64,000 nt of DNA from Ponticoccus alexandrii (GTDB lineage Bacteria > Pseudomonadota > Alphaproteobacteria > Rhodobacterales > Rhodobacteraceae), in contig NZ_CP047166.1 of assembly GCF_016806125.1 (NCBI RefSeq), positions 3,968,001 through 4,032,000 on the forward strand, read 5' to 3'. The notes below the pieces were generated by a model. The model worked only from the letters and a program-made list of their open reading frames with translations. It had not been told where the DNA came from and did not search any database. Both the position numbers and the translations under genes were made by a program. Positions 35,194 through 43,725 of the stretch are shown here, piece after piece; the first letter of the stretch is position 1; the number at the start of each line of letters is the position of its first letter.

Positions 35194-36105
35194 CTACCCG
35201 TCCGGCTGAAAGACCGCGCCGATCCGGTCGATCATGTATTCCATGAAGATCCGCGTCTTGGGGTCCTGCCGCCGCCGGTGCGTGAACAGGCAGGCCATCT
35301 GGATCGCCTCGGGCGGGGTCTTTTCCGCCACCGGCACCAGCGCGCCGGATTTCAGGTGCTCGGCCACCTCGAAGACCGGCTTCAACACGATGCCGTGCCC
35401 CCCCAGCGCCCAGTCGGTCAGCACGTCGCCATCATCCGATTCATAGCGCCCCGCCACGGCAAAGCGGCGTGGCCCGTCCGGCGTTTCCAGCCGCCACTGG
35501 AACTCTGCCGCGCCGGGGAAGCGCAGGTTGATGCACTCGTGCTTATCCGCCAGCAGCGCATCGCCATCGGCGGGCATCCCGCGCCGCGCGATATAGTCCG
35601 GCGAGGCACAGAGAACCCGGGGCACGTCGGCGATCTTGCGAATGCGCAGGTTGCTGTCCTCGGGCTGGCCAAGGAAGAAGGCAAGGTCCAGACCCTCGGT
35701 CGTCAGGTCCACCTTGCGGTCGGTCAGGCGCAGCCGCACCGAAACCTCGGGGTATTCCGCAAGGAACCCCGGCACCTGCGGCGCGATCAGCCGCCGCCCC
35801 ACGCCCAGCGGCGCCGCCACGTAGAGCGCGCCCTTCAGATTCTCGGTCACGTTGACGATCTGCGCCTCGGCGCTGTCCACCGCCTCCAGGATCTCTGTCG
35901 CGCCGCGATAGAAGCTCTTGCCATGCTCCGTCGGCGTCAGGCTGCGGGTGGTGCGCTGGAACAGCCGCACGCCAAGATGCTCTTCCAGCTGAGAGATCCG
36001 CGAAGAAGTCACCGCCGAGGAAATGCGCAGATCGCGCCCCGCCGCCGACATGCTGCCCAATTCGTAGACACGGACGAAGGTGCGGATATTGTCGAAGTAG
36101 GACAT
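35194..36105 (-). CDS. LysR-family regulator of purine catabolism
   Basis: 303-aa LysR regulator. Residues 1-60 form the winged helix (FVRVYELGSMSAAGRDLRIS then SRISQLEEHLGVRLFQRTTRSLTPTEHG), and residues ~90-300 an effector domain. It is divergent from puuD, with only 190 bases between starts, so puuD is the likeliest target; uraH and the puuE operon are plausible others. Start ATG 36105 was chosen because it begins exactly at the HTH; an upstream extension lacks family similarity. The effector is presumably urate or a pathway intermediate (inference). Confidence 0.9.
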   Translation of the reverse strand: MSYFDNIRTFVRVYELGSMSAAGRDLRISSAVTSSRISQLEEHLGVRLFQRTTRSLTPTEHGKSFYRGATEILEAVDSAEAQIVNVTENLKGALYVAAPLGVGRRLIAPQVPGFLAEYPEVSVRLRLTDRKVDLTTEGLDLAFFLGQPEDSNLRIRKIADVPRVLCASPDYIARRGMPADGDALLADKHECINLRFPGAAEFQWRLETPDGPRRFAVAGRYESDDGDVLTDWALGGHGIVLKPVFEVAEHLKSGALVPVAEKTPPEAIQMACLFTHRRRQDPKTRIFMEYMIDRIGAVFQPDG

Positions 36106-36210
36106 GGCTCTGGTTCCGGTTTCATGATCGGCACAGACGGTCCCGCGACCGAAACAGAGGCAGCCGACATGGGTTCCCGAACAATCCGACCCTGCATTCT
36201 TCGGTTTTTT

Positions 36211-36240
36211 TTGATACTGCTTGGTCTTTCCTGCAAATAG
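36211..36240 (+). promoter_or_regulatory. possible puuD promoter
   Basis: TTGATA, an 18-base spacer and AAATAG lie 56 bases upstream of puuD in an unusually T-rich stretch. CTGCAAATAGCAG (36231-36243) is a small inverted repeat overlapping the -10 that could bind the divergent LysR. Weak -10. Confidence 0.3.
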
Positions 36241-36295
36241 CAGAGAAAATTTCGTTCCGCTACTGTCGCGACACTCATCGACCCCGGAGGACACC

Positions 36296-37534
36296 ATGTA
36301 CGACTTCGCCATCATCTGGGACTGGATCGCCTTCAGCGTCCGCTGGCTGCATGTCATCACCGCGATGGCCTGGATCGGCGCGTCCTTCTACTTCATCGCG
36401 CTCGACCTGATGCTGAAACCCAACGGCGACCTGCCCAAAGGCGCCTACGGCGAGGAATGGGAGGTCCACGGCGGCGGCTTCTACCACACGGTCAAGTACC
36501 TCGTGGCGCCCGCGTCGATGCCCGAGCACCTGACATGGCACAAATGGCAAAGCTACGCGACATGGCTGTCGGGCGCGACGCTTCTGATGATCATCTACTG
36601 GGTCGGCGGAGAGCTTTTCCTGCTGGACCCGACCAAGGCCGACCTGGCCCTGTGGCAGGGCATCCTGATCTCGGGCGGCTCGCTGACCATCGGCTGGCTG
36701 GCCTATGACGCCATGTGCAAGTCCAAGCTGGCGGACACCCCGACGCTGCTGATGCTGCTGCTGTTTGTCATCCTCGTGGTGATGTCCTGGGGCTATCACC
36801 AGATCTTCACCGGACGCGCGGCGCTTCTGCACCTCGGCGCCTTTACCGCGACGATCATGACCGGCAACGTCTTCTTCCAGATCATGCCGAACCAGCGCAT
36901 CGTTGTGGCAGACCTGAAGGCCGGGCGCACGCCGGATGCGAAATACGGCAAGATCGCCAAGGTGCGCTCGACCCACAACAACTACCTGACGCTGCCGGTG
37001 GTCTTCCTGATGCTGGCGAACCACTACCCGCTGGCCTTCGGCACGCAGTATGCGTGGATCATCGCGGCGCTGATCTTCCTGACGGGCGTGACGATCCGGC
37101 ACTACTTCAACACCATGCACAAGACCGGCAAGGGCCCGCACTGGACGTGGCCGGTGACGGTGGTGATCATGGTGCTGATCGCATGGCTGTCGACCCAGCC
37201 GGGCATGGACAGCTACGAGGAAAGCGAGGCCCGCGCCCTGACCCCCTACGAGGAGAAGTTCGCCTCTGCCGAGACATTCGAGGACGCCTATTTCGCCGTG
37301 GTCGGCAATTGTTCGATGTGCCACGGGCGAGAGCCCTCGTGGGAGGGGATGCACTGGCCGCCCAAGGGCGTGGTGCTGGAAACGGAGGCCGACGTGGCCC
37401 GCCACGCCAGCCAGATCTACCTGCAGGCGGGGCGCACCCACGCGATGCCGCCGCCCAACGCGATCCAGATGACGCCCGAGGCGCGGCAGCAGATCGTGAC
37501 GTGGTATCGTTCCGTCACCGGCGGAGAGGGCTGA
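36296..37534 (+). CDS. puuD: membrane urate oxidase PuuD
   Basis: 412-aa integral membrane urate oxidase that converts urate to 5-hydroxyisourate. About eight hydrophobic helices (first at 12-40, with WLHVITAMAWIGASF) precede a C-terminal cytochrome-c-like domain with heme motif CSMCH (339-343) and a later Met in HAMPP. This is the layout of PuuD, which passes electrons to a respiratory chain instead of making peroxide. CGGAGG lies 6 bases before the ATG. Monocistronic; no soluble urate oxidase is seen here. Confidence 0.93.
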   Translation: MYDFAIIWDWIAFSVRWLHVITAMAWIGASFYFIALDLMLKPNGDLPKGAYGEEWEVHGGGFYHTVKYLVAPASMPEHLTWHKWQSYATWLSGATLLMIIYWVGGELFLLDPTKADLALWQGILISGGSLTIGWLAYDAMCKSKLADTPTLLMLLLFVILVVMSWGYHQIFTGRAALLHLGAFTATIMTGNVFFQIMPNQRIVVADLKAGRTPDAKYGKIAKVRSTHNNYLTLPVVFLMLANHYPLAFGTQYAWIIAALIFLTGVTIRHYFNTMHKTGKGPHWTWPVTVVIMVLIAWLSTQPGMDSYEESEARALTPYEEKFASAETFEDAYFAVVGNCSMCHGREPSWEGMHWPPKGVVLETEADVARHASQIYLQAGRTHAMPPPNAIQMTPEARQQIVTWYRSVTGGEG

Positions 37535-37610
37535 CTGCGCCCCGGCGGGACGGTCACCCGCTGCTTTGATCCACCGCTGATTTCAGCCGCCGCACCGGGA
37601 TCGGCGGGAC

Positions 37611-37637
37611 TGTGCGGGGCCGTGAAGACCCCGCACA
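37611..37637. terminator. possible bidirectional terminator between puuD and gcvP
   Basis: TGTGCGGGG and CCCCGCACA form a perfect 9-bp stem around a 9-base loop, in the 107-base gap between the convergent puuD and gcvP genes. No U-run on either strand. Confidence 0.45.
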
Positions 37638-37641
37638 ACGC

Positions 37642-40488
37642 TTATTCGGCCGCTTCGGCGTAGTCCGACATCGGCGGGCAGGTGCAGACGAGGTTCCGGT
37701 CGCCGTAGACGTTATCCACGCGGTTCACCGGCGGCCAGTACTTGTCCACCCGGAAGGCCCCCGGCGGGAAACAACCCTGCTCGCGCGAATACGGCCTGTC
37801 CCACTCCTTCACGAGGTCTTCCATCGTGTGCGGCGCCAGCTTCAGCGGGTTCTTCTCGGCGTCGATCTTGCCGTCCTCGATGGCGCGAATCTCCTCGCGG
37901 ATCGCCAGCATGGCGTCGCAGAAGCGGTCGAGTTCCGCCTTGGTCTCGGACTCCGTCGGCTCGACCATCAGCGTGCCCGCCACCGGCCAGCTCATCGTCG
38001 GCGCGTGAAAGCCGCAGTCGACAAGGCGCTTGGCGATATCCTCGACCGTGACGCCCGCCGATTTCTCGAAGGGCCGGGTGTCGAGGATGCATTCATGCGC
38101 CACGCGCCCCTTGCCGCCGCGATAGAGCACGTCATAGGCGCCCTCCAGCCGCTTGGCGATGTAGTTGGCGTTCAGGATCGCCACGCGCGTCGCCTGCGTC
38201 AGCCCCTCGCCGCCCATCATCAGGATATAGGCCCATGAGATCGGCAGCAGCGAGGGCGACCCGAAGGCCGCCGCCGAAACCGGCCCGATCTTGCCCGACA
38301 GCGGATCGCCGGGCAGGTGCGGGGCGAGGTGTTCCTTCACGCCGATGGGGCCCATGCCGGGACCGCCGCCGCCATGCGGGATGCAGAAGGTCTTGTGCAG
38401 GTTCAGGTGGCTGACGTCGCCGCCCAGATCGCCGGGGCGCGACAGACCCACCATGGCGTTCATGTTGGCCCCGTCGATATAGACCTGCCCGCCGTGCTCG
38501 TGCGTGATGGCGCAGACCTCTTTCACCGTCTCCTCGAAGACCCCATGGGTCGAGGGATAGGTGATCATGCAGGCGGCCAGCGCGTCCGAATGCTTCTCGG
38601 CCTTGGCGCGGAAGTCATCGAGGTCGATGCTCCCCTGCGCGTCGCATTTCACCGCCACGACCTTCCAGCCAACCATCTGCGCCGAAGCCGGGTTGGTGCC
38701 ATGGGCGTTGGTCGGGATCAGGCAGACGTTGCGCTGCCCCTCGCCGCGCGCCGCCTGCCAGTCGCGGATCGTCAGCAGGCCCGCGTATTCCCCCTGCGCG
38801 CCGGAATTCGGCTGCATGGAAAAGGCGTCGTAGCCGGTGATCGTGCACAGCTTGGCCGACAGGTCATGGATCATCTCGGCATAGCCCGCCGCCTGATCCT
38901 TGGGCGCATAGGGGTGGATCTTGGAAAACTCGTCCCACGAGACCGGCATCATCTCTGCGGCAGAGTTCAGCTTCATCGTGCAGGAGCCCAGCGGGATCAT
39001 GGCACGATCCAGCGCAAGGTCGCGGTCCGCGAGACGGCGCATGTAGCGCATCATCTCGGTCTCGGCCCGGTTCATGTGGAAGACGTCGTGCTGCAGGTAG
39101 TCCGACTGCCGCACCAGAGCCTCGGGCAGGCGATAGCCCGCGTCGAAATCCTCGTCCTTGCGGACAAGGCCGAAGGCGCGCCAGACCGCCTCGATGGTGG
39201 CGGGGCGCGTGCGCTCGTCCACGGTGATGCCGACCTTGGTCTTGCCGACGCGGCGCAGGTTCAGCCCCTGCTGCACGGCGGCCTGCAACACGCCACGCTG
39301 CAACAGGCCCACGTCCACGGTGATCGTGTCGAAGAAATGCTGCGGCTCGACCGCGAAGCCCGCCGCCTCCAGCCCGTTGGCCAGCCGCACGGTCTTGCGG
39401 TGGATACGCTGGGCGATGGCGCGCAGCCCCTTCGGCCCGTGGAAGACGGCGTAGAAGCCCGCCATGACCGCCAGAAGCGCCTGCGCGGTGCAGACGTTCG
39501 AGGTCGCCTTCTCGCGCCGGATGTGCTGCTCGCGCGTCTGCAGCGCGAGGCGGTAGGCCTTGTTGCCGTGGCTGTCGATCGAGACACCGACGATCCGCCC
39601 CGGCATGGCCCGCTTGTAGTCCTCGCGGCAGGCCATGTAGGCCGCGTGCGGCCCGCCATAGCCCAAGGGCACGCCGAACCGCTGGGTCGAGCCCACGGCG
39701 ATGTCCGCCCCCATGGCGCCCGGTTCCTTCAGCAGGCACAGCGCCATCGGATCGGCGGAAACGATGCCCACGGCGCCCGCCCCGTGCAGCGCCTCCATCT
39801 GCGCCGACAGGTCGCGGACATGGCCGAAGGTCCCGGGATACTGGAAGATCGCGCCAAAGACTGACGCGGCGTCCAGCGCCTCGGGGTCGCCCACGACCAC
39901 CTCGATGCCAAGCGGTTCGGCCCGCGTCTTCATCACCGCGATGTTCTGCGGGTGGCAGTTCTCGTCCACGAAGAAGGCCTTCACCTTGGACTTCGCCACG
40001 CGGCCCGCCATGGTCATCGCCTCGGCGCAGGCGGTCGCCTCGTCCAGCAGCGAAGCATTCGCCACCTCCAGCCCGGTCAGGTCGCAAACCATGGTCTGGT
40101 AGTTCAGCAGCGCCTCGAGCCGCCCCTGAGAGATCTCGGGCTGGTAGGGCGTGTAGGCCGTGTACCACGCCGGGTTCTCGAAGATGTTGCGCAGGATCGC
40201 GGGCGGCGTGACCGTGCCGTGGTAGCCCTGCCCGATCAGCGAGGTCATCACGGTGTTCTTCGACGCCACCTGCTTCATCCGGTGCAGCAACTCCCGCTCG
40301 GACAGGGGCTTGCCGAAATCCAGCGGCTCGGCCTGCCGGATCGCCCCGGGCACGGTCTCTTCGATCAGGGCGTCGAGATCCGACACACCCAGCACCTCGA
40401 ACATGCGCGCCATCTCTTCGGGCGACGGCCCGATGTGCCGCCGGTTGGCGAAATCATAGGGAAGGTAGTCGATGGGTTCATAGGTCAT
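37642..40488 (-). CDS. gcvP: glycine dehydrogenase (decarboxylating), P protein
   Basis: 948-aa PLP homodimeric P-protein of the glycine cleavage complex, which decarboxylates glycine and passes the aminomethyl group to lipoyl-GcvH. The PLP lysine region [20 protein letters not shown] lies near residue 690, and the N-terminal half repeats the same fold ([19 protein letters not shown]). Full length for a single-chain GcvP. Start ATG 40488 matches the family N-terminus ([16 protein letters not shown]). Last gene of the gcvT-gcvH-gcvP operon, 156 bases after gcvH. Confidence 0.97.
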   Translation of the reverse strand: MTYEPIDYLPYDFANRRHIGPSPEEMARMFEVLGVSDLDALIEETVPGAIRQAEPLDFGKPLSERELLHRMKQVASKNTVMTSLIGQGYHGTVTPPAILRNIFENPAWYTAYTPYQPEISQGRLEALLNYQTMVCDLTGLEVANASLLDEATACAEAMTMAGRVAKSKVKAFFVDENCHPQNIAVMKTRAEPLGIEVVVGDPEALDAASVFGAIFQYPGTFGHVRDLSAQMEALHGAGAVGIVSADPMALCLLKEPGAMGADIAVGSTQRFGVPLGYGGPHAAYMACREDYKRAMPGRIVGVSIDSHGNKAYRLALQTREQHIRREKATSNVCTAQALLAVMAGFYAVFHGPKGLRAIAQRIHRKTVRLANGLEAAGFAVEPQHFFDTITVDVGLLQRGVLQAAVQQGLNLRRVGKTKVGITVDERTRPATIEAVWRAFGLVRKDEDFDAGYRLPEALVRQSDYLQHDVFHMNRAETEMMRYMRRLADRDLALDRAMIPLGSCTMKLNSAAEMMPVSWDEFSKIHPYAPKDQAAGYAEMIHDLSAKLCTITGYDAFSMQPNSGAQGEYAGLLTIRDWQAARGEGQRNVCLIPTNAHGTNPASAQMVGWKVVAVKCDAQGSIDLDDFRAKAEKHSDALAACMITYPSTHGVFEETVKEVCAITHEHGGQVYIDGANMNAMVGLSRPGDLGGDVSHLNLHKTFCIPHGGGGPGMGPIGVKEHLAPHLPGDPLSGKIGPVSAAAFGSPSLLPISWAYILMMGGEGLTQATRVAILNANYIAKRLEGAYDVLYRGGKGRVAHECILDTRPFEKSAGVTVEDIAKRLVDCGFHAPTMSWPVAGTLMVEPTESETKAELDRFCDAMLAIREEIRAIEDGKIDAEKNPLKLAPHTMEDLVKEWDRPYSREQGCFPPGAFRVDKYWPPVNRVDNVYGDRNLVCTCPPMSDYAEAAE

Positions 40489-40618
40489 GGCACAGCCTCT
40501 CCGCCCGGGGCACGCACGTCCCCGGCTTCTTCTCTGGAAAAATACTCCCGCCGGAGGCTTCCGCCCTCTCATCCCCCACACCGGAGCGGAGGGACGCAAA
40601 GCCCGGCAAGGGCCCGTA

Positions 40619-40638
40619 GGCCGGGCTTCAGCCCGGCC
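40619..40638. other. hairpin between gcvH and gcvP
   Basis: GGCCGGGC-TTCA-GCCCGGCC is a perfect 8-bp stem-loop in the gap between gcvH and gcvP. Upstream in the same gap, 40525-40556 resembles the left end of the dispersed element (CTTCTTCTCTGGAAAAATAC). It could attenuate or protect the transcript, making gcvP less or differently expressed than gcvTH. Confidence 0.45.
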
Positions 40639-40644
40639 CCTGCG

Positions 40645-41004
40645 TCAGGAAATGAAGTCCTTGTAGGCCGCCTCGTCCATGTAGTCGTCCATCTGCGACG
40701 GATCGGCGGCCTTGATCTTGAAGAACCATGCGTCGCCCTCGGGGTCCTCGTTGACCTTGCCGGGGTCGGCGACGATGGCCTCATTGACCTCGACGATCTC
40801 GCCGTCGATGGGGGCAAGGATGTCCGACGCCGCCTTGACGCTTTCGATCACCACGACCTCGTCGTCCTTGCTGACCTCGACCCCGGCTTCCGGCAGCTCG
40901 ACAAAGACGACGTCTCCAAGCTGTTCTGCCGCATGCGCGGTGATGCCGACGGTGACGATGTCGCCCTCGACGTCAAGCCATTCGTGCTCTTCGGTGAATT
41001 TCAT
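40645..41004 (-). CDS. gcvH: glycine cleavage system H protein
   Basis: 119-aa lipoyl carrier. The lipoylated lysine is K57 in [12 protein letters not shown], and the surrounding beta-hairpin and the C-terminal [14 protein letters not shown] are normal. It shuttles the aminomethyl and reduced lipoyl group between P, T and L proteins. Located 16 bases after gcvT in the same transcript. Confidence 0.97.
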   Translation of the reverse strand: MKFTEEHEWLDVEGDIVTVGITAHAAEQLGDVVFVELPEAGVEVSKDDEVVVIESVKAASDILAPIDGEIVEVNEAIVADPGKVNEDPEGDAWFFKIKAADPSQMDDYMDEAAYKDFIS

Positions 41005-41020
41005 ACCGGTCTCCTGTCGT

Positions 41021-42145
41021 TCACCGTTTGAATCCCGCCGGGACGAAGGGCAGTTTCACCACTTCGACCGGCATTCTCTTGCACCGAACCTCGCCGAACA
41101 GCCGGGTGCCCGGCTCTGTCTGCGCGGTCGGGACGTATCCCATGGCCACCGGCCCACCCACGGTGGGGCCGAAGCCGCCAGAGGTCACGCGGCCAATCTC
41201 GACCCCGCCCTCTTCGCTGTCGTACAATACGGTGCCTTCGCGCATCGGCGCGCGGCCCTCGGGCTTCAGCCCGACGCGACGGCGCGGCGCGCTGCCGGTC
41301 ATCTGGCCAAGGATCACCTCTTCGCCGGGAAAGCCGCCGGCGCGGTCGCCCTCGACCCGGCGCACCTTCTGGATCGCCCATGTCAGGCCCGCCTCGACCG
41401 GGGTCATCCCGTCGTCGATGTCATGGCCGTACAGGCACAGCCCCGCCTCCAGCCGCAGGCTGTCGCGCGCGCCAAGGCCGATGGCCTCCACCCGCTCATC
41501 TTCCAAAAGGGCTTTCGCCAGTGCCTCCGCCGCCGCATCCGGCACGGAGATCTCGAACCCGTCCTCGCCGGTATAGCCCGACCGCGACACCCAGCACTCC
41601 GCCCCGTTCAGGGTCACGGTGGCCACGTCCATGAAGGCCATTTCTGCCACCTCTGGCGCAAGCCCCGCCAGAACCGCCTCGGCCTCCGGGCCTTGCAATG
41701 CCAGCAAGGACCGACCCTCGACCAGCTCCACCGTCACGCCACGCGGCTCCAGATGGGCGCGCATCCGCTCCATGTCCGGGCCTTTGCGGGCGGCGTTCAC
41801 CACGACGAACAGGTGATCGCCGCGGTTGGCGATCATCAGGTCGTCCTCGATCCCGCCATCGCGGTTGGTGAAGAAGCCGTAGCGCTGCCGCCCCTCGGCC
41901 AGCCCGGCCACGTCGACGGGCACCAGCGTCTCGAGCGCGGCGGCAACATCCTCGCCGCGCAGGATAACCTGCCCCATGTGGCTGACATCGAAGAGCCCGG
42001 CGGCAGAGCGCGTGTGAAGATGCTCCTTCATCACGCCAAGCTTGTACTGCACCGGCATCTCGTAGCCGGCAAAGGGCACCATCTTCGCGCCAAGCGCGTG
42101 ATGCAGCCCGTTCAGTTCGGTTGTTTCCAGATCGTCGTCCGCCAT
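41021..42145 (-). CDS. gcvT: aminomethyltransferase, T protein
   Basis: 374-aa enzyme that transfers the methylene group from aminomethyl-lipoyl-GcvH to tetrahydrofolate, releasing ammonia. The folate-binding pattern is seen in [29 protein letters not shown] (split here by prefix PFAGYE), [10 protein letters not shown] and the [18 protein letters not shown] segment. ATG 42145 gives a normal N-terminus. First gene behind a tandem glycine riboswitch, so glycine levels should set expression of gcvTHP. Confidence 0.96.
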   Translation of the reverse strand: MADDDLETTELNGLHHALGAKMVPFAGYEMPVQYKLGVMKEHLHTRSAAGLFDVSHMGQVILRGEDVAAALETLVPVDVAGLAEGRQRYGFFTNRDGGIEDDLMIANRGDHLFVVVNAARKGPDMERMRAHLEPRGVTVELVEGRSLLALQGPEAEAVLAGLAPEVAEMAFMDVATVTLNGAECWVSRSGYTGEDGFEISVPDAAAEALAKALLEDERVEAIGLGARDSLRLEAGLCLYGHDIDDGMTPVEAGLTWAIQKVRRVEGDRAGGFPGEEVILGQMTGSAPRRRVGLKPEGRAPMREGTVLYDSEEGGVEIGRVTSGGFGPTVGGPVAMGYVPTAQTEPGTRLFGEVRCKRMPVEVVKLPFVPAGFKR

Positions 42146-42213
42146 GCGCCTTCCCGGTCCCCAGCCGCATCGCGACGGGGCATCTCTGGCCCGGGACCAT
42201 CCCGCGCCGTCCA

Positions 42214-42368
42214 TGCCCCCTCTGTCCCTTCGCCTGAGATCGTTATCCCTTCGGCGCCCCGGTCCTGCCGGGATCTCTCCAGAGTTCGTGCACCGCGACG
42301 GTCCGTGGGGCCTGAGCGTTTCCGGGGCGGTTGCGCCTTCGGCACCGGCAAGGCCGGTTCTCCCGTCG
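42214..42368 (-). ncRNA. tandem glycine riboswitch upstream of gcvT
   Basis: On the minus strand, aptamer I (about 42366 to 42275) runs GGGAGAACCGG..., GCCGAAGGCGCAA, GGAAACGCTCAGGC, GGACCG and AACTCTGGAGAGA; aptamer II (about 42275 to 42214) has GCGCCGAAGGGATAACGAT, CTCAGGCGAAGGGACAGAGGGGG. The GCCGAAGG/CTCAGGC/CTGGAGAGA signatures and the double arrangement are those of the glycine-binding riboswitch, which switches on gcv genes. It ends about 70 bases before gcvT. Confidence 0.92.
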
Positions 42369-42383
42369 TGATCGCGTCAAAGG

Positions 42384-42875
42384 CTAGAGCAGGTCACCGG
42401 CATTGACAAGGACACCCGCGTCGCTTTTCGCACGGCAAGTGCCGCTTGGCGCCAGAATGGTCATCAGATCGGCATTGTCGCAGACCAGATCCTCCAGCGT
42501 GATCGGATCGAGCGTGGCGTAGAAGGCCTGCGCCGCCTGCCCCAGCGCGTCCCGCAACCGGCAGGCGCCGGTCAGCGGGCAGGTGTTGTCCGCGTCGGCG
42601 AAGCACTCGGCCAAGGGCACCGGCGCCTCGAGCGCGCGAAAGACATCGCCGATGACGATATTCCCCGCTGGCCGGGCCAGCATCAGCCCGCCGTTCCGGC
42701 CGCGTTGCGTGCTCAGGAAGCCCAGCTGCGCCAATTGGTTGATGACCTGCGCGAGGTGGTTCTCCGAGGCGTTGCAGCGCCCCGCGATCTCGTGTTTGGT
42801 CACCAGCCGCCCGGGATTCCCGGCGCAGAACATCAGGACACGCATAGCGATATTGGTTCTCTTGGTGACGCGCAC
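42384..42875 (-). CDS. Rrf2-family Fe-S regulator (RirA/NsrR/IscR-like)
   Basis: 163-aa winged-helix regulator. The DNA-binding part (TNIAMRVLMFCAGN and ENHLAQVINQLAQLGFLSTQRGRNGGL) is followed by three cysteines at 91, 99 and 105 (ECFADADNTCPLTGAC), the cluster ligand pattern of Rrf2 Fe-S sensors; C-x7-C-x5-C spacing matches RirA better than E. coli NsrR. Such proteins respond to iron, NO or cluster status. It is transcribed toward gcvT but a riboswitch separates them. Exact subtype is undecided. An FNR-type box lies between it and the divergent gene. Confidence 0.85.
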   Translation of the reverse strand: MRVTKRTNIAMRVLMFCAGNPGRLVTKHEIAGRCNASENHLAQVINQLAQLGFLSTQRGRNGGLMLARPAGNIVIGDVFRALEAPVPLAECFADADNTCPLTGACRLRDALGQAAQAFYATLDPITLEDLVCDNADLMTILAPSGTCRAKSDAGVLVNAGDLL

Positions 42876-42936
42876 GTGGGGCTCCTCCGGGACACAAATG
42901 GCGCAGGCACCTTACACCGCCCCGGCAAAGCCGCAT

Positions 42937-42950
42937 TTGACTTGCATCAA
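42937..42950. promoter_or_regulatory. FNR/FixK/Dnr-type box
   Basis: TTGAC-TTGC-ATCAA matches the FNR-type consensus TTGAT-N4-ATCAA at 9 of 10 positions. It lies between the divergent Rrf2 regulator (start 42875) and the gamma-glutamylcyclotransferase-like gene (start 42971). Oxygen- or NO-dependent control is inferred. Confidence 0.6.
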
Positions 42951-42970
42951 TGCACGGGGTTAGTGGCGGC

Positions 42971-43537
42971 ATGAAACATGCCTATTTCTTCGGCTACGGC
43001 TCCCTCGTAAACCACGCCACCCATGGCTTCGCTCCGGTCCACAAGGCCAGCGCCCGTGGCTGGCGCCGGGCCTGGCGCGCGGTCCCCGAACGCGACCTCT
43101 GCTTCCTGACCGCCGTGCCAGATGCCTCTGCCCGCATCGACGGGCTCATCGCACCCGTCCCGCCCGAGGGCTGGCCCGCCCTAGACCTGCGCGAGGCCGC
43201 CTACCTGCGCCGCGACGGCACGGACCAGATCGACCACGCCAGCGACGCCACCGAGATTGCGATCTACGCCATCGCAGAGGGCCGCACGACCGATCCCGGC
43301 CCCGGCAACGGCATCCTGCTCAGTTACCTCGACGTCGTCATCCAAGGCTACCTGCACCACTTCGGCCCCGAGGGCGTGGCGCAGTTCTTCGAGACCACGA
43401 CCGGCTGGGAGGCCCCTATCCACGACGACCGCGCCGCGCCGCTCTACCCGCGCGCCCAAATCCTCACGCCCGAGGAAACCGCGACGGTCGATCATCACCT
43501 GTCACGGCTCATCGCCCCACGCCGCAAATCCGGGTGA
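42971..43537 (+). CDS. gamma-glutamylcyclotransferase-like protein
   Basis: 188-aa protein with the BtrG/GGCT-like signature FFGYGSLV (YGSL at 9-12) at its N-terminus. It is predicted to be cytoplasmic and to act on gamma-glutamyl amines, perhaps in glutathione or polyamine metabolism; the usual catalytic Glu later in the chain is not obvious by eye. Start ATG 42971 lies close to the YGSL motif as in the family. It is divergent from the Rrf2 gene. Confidence 0.75.
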   Translation: MKHAYFFGYGSLVNHATHGFAPVHKASARGWRRAWRAVPERDLCFLTAVPDASARIDGLIAPVPPEGWPALDLREAAYLRRDGTDQIDHASDATEIAIYAIAEGRTTDPGPGNGILLSYLDVVIQGYLHHFGPEGVAQFFETTTGWEAPIHDDRAAPLYPRAQILTPEETATVDHHLSRLIAPRRKSG

Positions 43538-43548
43538 ACCTGCCGTTT

Positions 43549-43605
43549 CTTCTGTCCAGAAATATCCCGGGGGGGCGCGCGCAGCGCGCGGGGGCAGAGC
43601 CCCCT
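43549..43605. repeat. dispersed GC-rich hairpin element, copy 3
   Basis: CTTCTGTCCAGAAATATC followed by a G-run, palindrome GCGCGCGCAGCGCGC and GGGGGCAGAGCCCCCT. Same layout as 5750-5809 and 9964-10019, with the variable inner hairpin replaced. Lies between the GGCT-like gene and gltX. Confidence 0.8.
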
Positions 43606-43725
43606 CCCACCGCCGACATGCGCAAGACCCCCTGCGCAAACCGGGCGAAGTCGCACCCGGCCGCCCCGCCTCGCGTCGGGGGCAGTGCAAACAACGACTA
43701 GACCGAGGCCCCCTCGGCCCGTACC

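Noticed and set aside
38317-39864. A 515-codon open frame opposite gcvP
   Set aside because: Antisense to a universally conserved enzyme with PLP motif and correct length.
40525-40556. Fourth copy of the dispersed repeat near gcvP
   Set aside because: Only the left end resembles the other three; the diagnostic right-end palindrome is missing, so it was not called a copy.
42384-42875. Rrf2 gene as first gene of the gcv operon
   Set aside because: The glycine riboswitch lies between it and gcvT with its own leader, so independent transcription of gcvTHP is more likely, though read-through is possible.
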